DNA from: an uncultured Collinsella sp.
GTDB lineage: Bacteria; Actinomycetota; Coriobacteriia; Coriobacteriales; Coriobacteriaceae
Assembly: GCA_900547655.1 (NCBI GenBank)
Contig: URHQ01000099.1
Location: 1-6,242, forward strand
DNA: 6,242 nucleotides
Direction: 5' to 3'
Both the position numbers and the translations under genes were made by a program. The notes beneath the pieces were generated by a model, which saw only the letters and a program-made list of their open reading frames with translations, was not told the origin of the DNA and made no database searches. Of the stretch, positions 1-6,242 are shown one piece after another; the stretch's first letter is position 1, and every line of letters begins with the position of its first letter.

Positions 1-19
1 CCACCCGAGCATTGAATGA

Positions 20-47
20 GGCTCCAACGCAAGTTGGGGCCTTTTTT
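20..47 (+). terminator. Rho-independent terminator of an upstream gene
   Basis: A 9-bp stem (GGCTCCAAC at 20-28 with GTTGGGGCC at 33-41, one G-T wobble) closes on a GCAA tetraloop of the stable GNRA class and is followed at once by six T residues (42-47). This is the standard form of an intrinsic terminator on the + strand. It probably ends a gene lying before the window. A frame ending in TGA at 17-19 (tail His-Pro-Ser-Ile-Glu) and another ending in TGA at 13-15 are both possible, and the few bases present cannot decide between them. Only 31 bases separate the T-tract from the next start codon. Confidence 0.88.
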
Positions 48-78
48 CATATAGGCACACAAGGTCAAAGGCGGCACC

Positions 79-2098
<2,020 letters not shown>

Positions 2099-2112
<14 letters not shown>

Positions 2113-2395
2113 GGCCGCTGCCGTGGCGATGAGCATCATCGCCATCGCTTGTCGTATCTGCGGCATCTTTATGAGCGCGATGACCGTGCTGCTGTGCTTT
2201 AGCGGCCTCACCGCCAAGCTGCAGATCGTGGGTTTTGTCGTTGAGCTTTCGCGCGCGCTGCCGAGCGCCATCGCCGGCTACGGCGTCATCACCTCGCCCT
2301 TTGGCGGCGTGTTCCGCCTGGATTACGCCATCGTGGCCGTCATCCTGTTTGTGGCCGACCACCTGCTCACGCGCGCCTCGCGCCGCGTCCGCTAG
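2099..2395 (+). CDS. Small integral membrane protein of unknown function
   Basis: This 98-residue protein was not assigned to any family I recognise. It starts at GTG 2099, overlaps the ABC-F stop by 14 bases in another frame, and has an SD (AGAGGAG) at good spacing. A basic N-terminus (Asn-Ser-Arg-Lys) precedes a long hydrophobic segment at about residues 8-37, rich in Ile, Ala, Met and Cys with Cys18, Cys21 and Cys32. A less hydrophobic middle follows (about 41-70, including ITSPFGGVFRLDY at 64-76), then a second clear membrane segment (about 76-90, AIVAVILFVADHLL) and a basic tail (TRASRRVR). Two membrane passes with both ends cytoplasmic is the likely topology, by the positive-inside rule. 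The middle could re-enter the membrane. Its stop codon is part of the SD of the site-2 protease gene, so the two genes look translationally coupled. A role as partner or substrate of the protease is possible but unsupported beyond adjacency. Confidence 0.8.
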
Positions 2396-2404
2396 GGGAA
2401 CACC

Positions 2405-3088
2405 ATGTCCAGCAGCTACCTCATGAACCTGCTCGCTAGCGCCGTCGCCGTCATCGTGGGCATCGTGATCCACGAGAGCGCGCACGCCGCGGCGGCCTGG
2501 GCGCTCGGCGACAAGACGGCCCGTTCGCGCGGACGCGTCTCGCTCAACCCGCTCAACCATATCGATCCGTTTGGCACCATCATCCTGCCGCTGCTTATGC
2601 TTGCCGCCGGCGGTCCCGTATTCGCCTTCGCCAAGCCCGTGCCCGTCTACCTCAACAACCTCAAGCACCCCAAGCGCGATGAGGTCCTGGTGAGCGCGGC
2701 CGGCCCCGCATCGAACATCGCACTCGCGTGTCTCGCTGCCGCCCTCATGCACGCGGCATACGGCAACCTCTACGCCAGCATGTCCTTTGCCGTGGCGTCC
2801 CAAATCATGAACTTTGGTGTCACGTTTATCGTGGTCAACCTGTCGCTCGCGTTCTTTAACCTCATCCCGATCCCGCCGCTCGACGGCTCTTCGATCATTG
2901 TGCCGTTCCTTAAAGGCAAGGCGCTCGCCAACTACTACCGCCTTCAGCAATACGCTATGCCCATTCTCATCCTGGTTCTGTACCTGCTGCCCATGTGGAC
3001 CGGCATCGATGTGATCGGCCGCTATTTCGACGTTACCGTGTATCCCCTAGCTGAGCAGCTGCTCAACTTCGCAATCGCCGGCATCTAA
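2405..3088 (+). CDS. Site-2 protease family (M50) intramembrane zinc metalloprotease
   Basis: This is a polytopic membrane metalloprotease of the M50 family, which cleaves substrates within or near the membrane. The zinc-binding HESAH (23-27, HExxH form) lies in the first membrane helix, with Glu24 as general base. The third ligand is Asp160 in the NLIPIPPLDGS motif (152-162), inside a late helix. Also visible are GRVSLNPLNHIDPFGT (43-58) and SAAGPASN (97-104), both typical of the compact bacterial subgroup. Membrane segments are near 7-34, 56-78, 94-119, 127-155 and 183-200, with a weak amphipathic end (215-226). At 227 residues it has no PDZ domain, matching the small YwhC-like group rather than RseP. 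The SD AGGGGA (2394-2399) overlaps the previous stop. The family commonly sits just before scpA-scpB in Gram-positive genomes, for reasons that are not clear. The substrate is unknown. The assignment is firm for family and open for function. Confidence 0.93.
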   Translation: MSSSYLMNLLASAVAVIVGIVIHESAHAAAAWALGDKTARSRGRVSLNPLNHIDPFGTIILPLLMLAAGGPVFAFAKPVPVYLNNLKHPKRDEVLVSAAGPASNIALACLAAALMHAAYGNLYASMSFAVASQIMNFGVTFIVVNLSLAFFNLIPIPPLDGSSIIVPFLKGKALANYYRLQQYAMPILILVLYLLPMWTGIDVIGRYFDVTVYPLAEQLLNFAIAGI

Positions 3089-3096
3089 GGTAAACT
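3068..3096 (+). promoter_or_regulatory. Weak candidate promoter for scpA
   Basis: TTCGCA (3068-3073) and TAAACT (3091-3096) each match four of six bases of the sigma-70-type -35 and -10 boxes and are 17 bases apart. Transcription would begin near 3103, which places the hairpin at 3104-3122 at the very 5' end of the message. The -35 box lies within the end of the protease gene. Matches of this quality occur by chance, so this is only a candidate. Confidence 0.2.
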
Positions 3097-3103
3097 TACA
3101 GGT

Positions 3104-3122
3104 CGACCGTGCAAAACGGTCG
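3104..3122 (+). other. Hairpin in the protease-scpA gap
   Basis: A 7-bp perfect stem (CGACCGT at 3104-3110 with ACGGTCG at 3116-3122) closes a GCAAA loop. The left arm overlaps an 8-bp palindrome GGTCGACC (3101-3108). No T-run follows (TAACATGC comes next), so it is not an intrinsic terminator. It could be an RNA-processing or stabilising structure separating the protease message from the scpA message, or a protein-binding site, or chance. The rest of the 84-base gap holds only the scpA ribosome binding site and a weak promoter-like pair. Confidence 0.45.
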
Positions 3123-3158
3123 TAACATGCACCCAAACCGCGCCGCGAAGGCGCCGTC

Positions 3159-3167
3159 AAAGGAGGT
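3159..3167 (+). promoter_or_regulatory. Strong Shine-Dalgarno of scpA
   Basis: AAAGGAGGT is a near-perfect complement of the 16S rRNA 3' end and sits about 6 bases before the ATG at 3173. It is the best SD in the window and fixes the scpA start. It also suggests scpA is translated independently of the protease gene, from which it is 84 bases apart. Confidence 0.8.
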
Positions 3168-3172
3168 CGAAG

Positions 3173-3985
3173 ATGTCGTATCGCGTGTCGACGCAGGTCT
3201 ACAGCGGACCGTTCGACCTGCTGCTGCAGCTGGTAACCCGCCAAAAAGTAGATATCGGCGCCATCTCCATCAGCGAGGTGGCCGAGCAATACCTGGCCGA
3301 GGCCGAGCGCATCGAGGCGCTGGACCTTGACGTGGCGAGCGACTTTTTGCTGGTCGCGGCAACCCTTTTGGACATCAAGGCTGCCTCTCTGGTGCCGCAG
3401 GAGGCCCCGCGCAAAGCCGATGATGACGATGACGTGTTCGACGAAGACCTCGAGGAGCTCAGCACGCTCGACGGCGACGCCTTGCGCGAGGTCCTGATCC
3501 AACGCCTGATTGCCTACAAACAGTTTAAAGGCGCGGCTGCGGCCCTCGGTGCCCGCATGCAGGCCGAAAGCCGCATGCACCCGCGTGTGGCCGGCCCCGA
3601 CCCCGAGTTCTTGGGCCTCATGCCCGACTACCTGGCCGGCATCACCCTGCGCGGTCTCGCTGTCATCTGTGCCGACCTGGACGGCAAGCGCCAGACCTTC
3701 CTGCTGGAGGCCGAGCACGTGGCGCCGCATCGCGTGCCGCTCGACCTGACGGTGGCCTCGGTCGACCGCTTTACCATGGCACACCAAACCTGCACCTTCC
3801 GCGAGCTACTGGACGGCGACGCCACCACCGAGCAGCTCGTCGTCACCTTCCTGGCCATGCTGGAGCTTGCCAAGCGCGGCTCGCTCACGCTGAGTCAGGA
3901 CGAGATCTTTGGAACCATTCAGATCAACCGCGTCGAGGGCGCCGAGGCCTACGTGCCCGGCGAGGGCCCCGAGCTCACCGAATAG
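3173..3985 (+). CDS. scpA: Segregation and condensation protein A (kleisin)
   Basis: ScpA is the kleisin subunit of the bacterial SMC-ScpAB condensin. Its N-terminal domain binds the SMC neck, its middle binds the ScpB dimer, and its C-terminal winged helix binds the SMC head, closing the ring that compacts and separates chromosomes. The N-terminal hallmark YSGPFDLLLQLVTRQKVDI (10-28) is followed by ISEVAEQYL (33-41) and by the helix SDFLLVAATLLDIKAASLVP (56-75). An acidic linker starts with five Asp residues (83-87) and runs to about 95. The C-terminal winged helix is visible as TFLAMLELAKRGSLTLSQDE (225-244) followed by IFGTIQI (245-251). At 270 residues it is of normal family length. The ATG follows a strong SD. 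The stop is 11 bases before scpB, and the last base pairs of the gene contribute to the scpB SD, so the two subunits are probably made in a coupled way. Confidence 0.95.
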   Translation: MSYRVSTQVYSGPFDLLLQLVTRQKVDIGAISISEVAEQYLAEAERIEALDLDVASDFLLVAATLLDIKAASLVPQEAPRKADDDDDVFDEDLEELSTLDGDALREVLIQRLIAYKQFKGAAAALGARMQAESRMHPRVAGPDPEFLGLMPDYLAGITLRGLAVICADLDGKRQTFLLEAEHVAPHRVPLDLTVASVDRFTMAHQTCTFRELLDGDATTEQLVVTFLAMLELAKRGSLTLSQDEIFGTIQINRVEGAEAYVPGEGPELTE

Positions 3986-3996
3986 GAGCCGCAACC

Positions 3997-4725
3997 ATGT
4001 CAACCCTTTCCACGCTGGATGCAAACAGCCTCAAAGGCGCCCTCGAGGCGCTGCTGCTGGTGTCGAGCGACCCAGTGAGTGCGCCTGCACTGGCCGGCGC
4101 ACTGGATATCGCCCCCGGCGAGTGCGCGTCGCTGCTCGCCGAGCTCAAGGTTGAGTACGAGGAGGCCAACCGCGGCTTTCAGCTGCGCGAGGTCGCCGGC
4201 GGCTGGCGCCTGTTTACGCATCCCGCCTACCACGACGTGGTCGAGGCCTATGTGTTGAGCTGGGACACGCAAAAGCTGTCGCAAGCGGCGCTCGAAACCC
4301 TGGCCGTCATCGCCTACCACCAGCCTGTGACGCGCGAGGTGGTCAAGGGCATCCGCGGGGTCAATTCCGACGGCGTCATCGCGTCGCTCGTAGACAAGGG
4401 CCTGGTGCGCGAACTGGGCCGCGACCCCCAGCGCGGTCAGGCCATCATCTATGGCACGACCAACGCCTTCTTGGAAAAGTTCGGCCTGCGCTCCACCCGC
4501 GATCTGCCCGACCTGGAGCAGTTTGCCCCCGACGAACAGTCGCGCCAGTTTATCCGCGAGCGCCTGAGCGGCCGCAGCATTCAGTCCACGCTCGAGGAAC
4601 AGGCCGAAGATCTGGACGAAGAGCGCGAACTGCTCGATACCGATGTTGAAGATGTTGAGGCAGTCGAGGACCTGGAGACCCTGGTCGTGGACGAGACCTC
4701 GGAGGATTTGCATGACGAGGACTAA
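3997..4725 (+). CDS. scpB: Segregation and condensation protein B (kite subunit)
   Basis: ScpB is the dimeric kite subunit that binds the middle of ScpA in the SMC condensin and supports loading on DNA. Two winged-helix domains are visible. The first spans about residues 11-88, including RGFQLREVAGGWRLFTHPAY (59-78). The second spans about 94-165, with the family hallmark LSQAALETLAVIAYHQPVTR (94-113) followed by IRGVNSD (119-125). The segment RGQAIIYGTTNAFLEKFGL (146-164) then RSTRDLPDLEQF (165-176) is also typical. After residue 198 comes a strongly acidic tail of about 44 residues, rich in Asp and Glu and ending HDED, longer than the core fold needs. The ATG has the SD TAGGAG (3983-3988), which includes the scpA stop codon. 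No smc gene lies in the window, as is usual, because smc normally sits elsewhere. Confidence 0.95.
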   Translation: MSTLSTLDANSLKGALEALLLVSSDPVSAPALAGALDIAPGECASLLAELKVEYEEANRGFQLREVAGGWRLFTHPAYHDVVEAYVLSWDTQKLSQAALETLAVIAYHQPVTREVVKGIRGVNSDGVIASLVDKGLVRELGRDPQRGQAIIYGTTNAFLEKFGLRSTRDLPDLEQFAPDEQSRQFIRERLSGRSIQSTLEEQAEDLDEERELLDTDVEDVEAVEDLETLVVDETSEDLHDED

Positions 4726-4731
4726 CGAAGT

Positions 4732-4738
4732 AGGGGAG
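4732..4738 (+). promoter_or_regulatory. Ribosome binding site supporting the rluB start at 4748
   Basis: AGGGGAG lies in the scpB-rluB gap, 9 bases before ATG 4748, and is the basis for choosing that start. A competing SD, GGAGG at 4701-4705, lies 6 bases before an in-frame ATG at 4712 inside the end of scpB, which would add 12 residues. The S4 domain begins well after both, so conservation of the N-terminus would be needed to settle the choice. Confidence 0.6.
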
Positions 4739-4747
4739 ACGCGCGCC

Positions 4748-5674
4748 ATGGGCAACGCAGTACCCGCAACCGACGCCCAGCCCGTCTATCCGCACACCAT
4801 GCGCCTGCAGCGCTTTTTGGCGCGCGCGGGCGTGGCAAGCCGCCGCGGCTCGGAGGACCTGATGACCGCCGGCCGCGTAACCGTCAACGGCGAGGTCGCG
4901 ACCGAGCTGGGCACCAAGGTCGATGTTGACCACGATCACATCGAGGTCGACGGTATGCCCGTCAAGCTCAACCAGGGCGCCGTGTACCTGATGCTCTACA
5001 AGCCGACCGGCTACCTCACCACCATGAGCGACCCGCAGGAGCGCCCTTGTGTGGCCGACCTGGTCCCCCGCGACCGCTTTCCGGGACTTTTCCCGGTGGG
5101 TCGCCTGGACCGCGACACCACGGGCCTTTTGCTCTTTACCACCGACGGCGACCTGTCGCAGGACCTGCTGCACCCCAGCAAGCACGTCTACAAGACCTAC
5201 CAGGCTTTGGTGGACGGCCACCTGACCGATCGCGACTTGGAACCGCTCCGTCGCGGCATCGAGCTCGACGACGGCCTGTGCCAGCCGGCGATCTGCCGGG
5301 TCATCAACGCGCGCGAAGCCGAGGCGGTGGCCCCGCAAGGCGTCAAGCCCGGCACCACTGCCGTGGAGGTCATCATCCGCGAGGGCCGAAAGAACCAGGT
5401 CAAGCGCATGCTGAGCAAGATCCACCACCCGGTAATCCGCCTGCATCGTTGCAACTTTGCCGGTCTGGAGCTCAAGGACGTGGCCAAGGGCTCGTGGCGC
5501 GAACTCACCGATCGCGAGGTGCAGATCCTCAAGGCCGGCGGCATCCCGCCCAAGCAGGCCGGCTCCAAGCGCGGCGTCGCGCCGGCGACCAATACCGCGA
5601 GCCGCACGCGTCACCACGGCAGCCACCGCTCCGCACCCAAGCGCAACACCTACCGCGAGCGCTACACGGGTTAG
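4748..5674 (+). CDS. rluB: 23S rRNA pseudouridine synthase, RluB/RsuA family
   Basis: This enzyme converts a specific uridine in rRNA to pseudouridine. RluB of E. coli acts at U2605 of 23S rRNA, and members in this gene context are usually given that role. The N-terminal S4 RNA-binding domain starts at MRLQRFLARAGVASRRGSED (18-37) and runs to about residue 73. The catalytic domain follows, with LYKPTGYLTT (83-92), and with GRLDRDTTGLLLFTTDG (118-134) carrying the nucleophile Asp121. The later motif VEVIIREGRKNQVKRML (206-222) lines the active site. From about 266 to 308 the protein ends in a Lys/Arg/His-rich, low-complexity tail, likely disordered and RNA-binding. The chosen start gives 308 residues. 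Starting at ATG 4712 would give 320, and starting further upstream would overlap scpB more deeply. It lies 22 bases after scpB, in the classic scpAB-rluB-cmk order. The stop TAG is followed in frame by TGA. Family is certain; the exact target uridine is inferred. Confidence 0.92.
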   Translation: MGNAVPATDAQPVYPHTMRLQRFLARAGVASRRGSEDLMTAGRVTVNGEVATELGTKVDVDHDHIEVDGMPVKLNQGAVYLMLYKPTGYLTTMSDPQERPCVADLVPRDRFPGLFPVGRLDRDTTGLLLFTTDGDLSQDLLHPSKHVYKTYQALVDGHLTDRDLEPLRRGIELDDGLCQPAICRVINAREAEAVAPQGVKPGTTAVEVIIREGRKNQVKRMLSKIHHPVIRLHRCNFAGLELKDVAKGSWRELTDREVQILKAGGIPPKQAGSKRGVAPATNTASRTRHHGSHRSAPKRNTYRERYTG

Positions 5675-5740
5675 TGAGTACGCCAAGCAACAGCGCCCGC
5701 GTCCCATACCAGCACGTCAACCACCGAAAGGAAGCATTAC

Positions 5741-6219
5741 ATGATCGTCGCCATCGACGGCCCCGCCGGATCCGGCAAGTCCACCATCGCCAAGGAGATC
5801 GCCCGCCAGCTTGGCTTTAACAAGCTCGACACGGGCGCCATGTATCGCGCCGTCACCTTCGCCGCACTCGACCGCGGCATCGACCTGGACGACGAGGCGG
5901 CTATCGACGCCCTCGCCGAACAGATTGAGATTCGCTTTACCAACGGCACCGGCGAGGACACGCGCCTGAGCATCGATGGCCAGGACGCATCGGCCGCCAT
6001 TCGCACCCCGCAGGTCGACGCCAACGTGTCCAAGGTCTCGGCCTACCCGGGTGTGCGCGCCGCCATGCTCATCCACCAGCGCCGCGCCGCCGAGGACCGT
6101 GATATCGTGGCCGAGGGTCGCGACATCGGCACCGTCGTGTTCCCCAACGCACAGGTCAAGGTGTTCCTGACCGCCGACCCGCGTGAGCGTGCCCGCCGCC
6201 GCGTGCTGCAGCGCCACCA
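5741..6219 (+). CDS. cmk: Cytidylate kinase, 3'-truncated by the end of genomic sequence
   Basis: Cmk transfers phosphate from ATP to CMP or dCMP, giving CDP or dCDP in the cytoplasm for RNA, DNA and phospholipid synthesis. The P-loop GPAGSGKST (7-15) follows the first strand MIVAID. LDTGAMYRA (29-37) is the CMP-binding region, VAEGRDIGTVVFP (123-135) is the conserved GRDIG segment contacting the nucleotide, and FLTADPRERARRR (142-154) leads into the lid. The insert at about 62-100 is the NMP-binding domain characteristic of bacterial CMP kinases. About 159 genuine residues remain of the usual 220-230, so the lid and last helices are missing. The reading frame stays open beyond 6219 only because adapter sequence happens to lack a stop, adding false residues CLLYTSP. 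The ATG has the SD AAAGGA (5727-5732). The 66-base gap after rluB shows no terminator, so cmk is probably co-transcribed with rluB. Confidence 0.95.
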
Positions 6220-6242
6220 CTGTCTCTTATACACATCTCCGA
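6220..6242. other. Illumina Nextera (Tn5) adapter remnant, not genomic
   Basis: Bases 6220-6238 are exactly CTGTCTCTTATACACATCT, the complement of the 19-bp Tn5 mosaic end used in Nextera libraries. The next four bases, CCGA, match the start of the i7-side adapter rather than the i5 side, which begins GACG. Base 6220 could also be genomic, since C fits both. The sequence is AT-richer than its surroundings and sits at the very end of the window, as expected for untrimmed read-through at a contig end. It is an assembly artefact and not a transposon insertion. Confidence 0.97.

Noticed and set aside
3104..3122. Hairpin as an intrinsic terminator after the protease gene
   Set aside because: No T-tract follows the stem.
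3109..3330. Open frame of 73 codons starting in the protease-scpA gap
   Set aside because: It is out of frame with scpA and runs into its conserved N-terminal coding region. It has no SD at its start, while scpA has a near-perfect one.
4643..4747. rluB start at 4643
   Set aside because: This would place 83 bases of rluB inside scpB. The extra residues (Trp/Arg-rich) look like frame-shifted scpB tail, and better starts exist at 4748 or 4712.
4550..5707. Long reverse-strand open frame (385 codons) across scpB and rluB, with similar ones at 1312-2271, 2027-2950, 4000-4755 and 640-1278
   Set aside because: These lie opposite firmly identified genes and arise because G/C-ending codons leave few stops on the opposite strand. 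Their translations are repetitive Ala/Gly/Val/Leu-rich and show no family motifs.
6043..6234. Reverse-strand open frame beginning inside the adapter (Tyr-Lys-Arg-Gln)
   Set aside because: Its start codon lies in Nextera adapter sequence and the rest is antisense to cmk.
6220..6238. Tn5 mosaic end as evidence of a real mobile element
   Set aside because: It is followed by the Illumina adapter bases CCGA and sits at the sequence end. No transposase or target duplication is present.

Overview
The window is GC-rich, densely coding, and carries every supported gene on the + strand. Reading frames end mostly in G or C, Shine-Dalgarno (SD) sites are strong, and gaps are short. The gene content is housekeeping: an ABC-F ATPase, a small membrane protein, an M50 site-2 protease, ScpA, ScpB, an RluB-type pseudouridine synthase and cytidylate kinase (Cmk). 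The cluster scpA-scpB-rluB-cmk is common in Gram-positive bacteria. Protein style and base composition suggest a high-GC Gram-positive, most likely a Collinsella-like member of the Coriobacteriia. That assignment is inference from general resemblance, not from a marker gene.

Layout. Positions 20-47 form a textbook intrinsic terminator, probably closing an upstream gene outside the window. An ABC-F protein (79-2112) follows. A 98-residue membrane protein (2099-2395) starts at a GTG inside the end of the ABC-F gene, with its own SD. The site-2 protease (2405-3088) comes 9 bases later. An 84-base gap with a small hairpin separates it from scpA (3173-3985), scpB (3997-4725), rluB (4748-5674) and a truncated cmk (5741 to about 6219). 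No intrinsic terminator was seen after position 47, so the seven genes could be one transcription unit or two, with scpA leading the second.

How the genes work together. ScpA and ScpB are the kleisin and kite subunits of the SMC condensin that organises the chromosome; smc itself is not here. RluB modifies 23S rRNA, ABC-F proteins act on the ribosome, and Cmk supplies CDP and dCDP for nucleic acid synthesis. The grouping is therefore a growth and information-processing cluster. The membrane protein and protease form a membrane pair whose substrate cannot be told from the sequence.

The last 23 bases (6220-6242) are not genomic. They match the Tn5 mosaic end plus the first bases of the Illumina Nextera i7-side adapter. 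Cmk is cut off by this artefact, and any protein read through it has a false C-terminus. I found no undescribed multi-gene system. The least characterised element is the small membrane protein overlapping the ABC-F gene.
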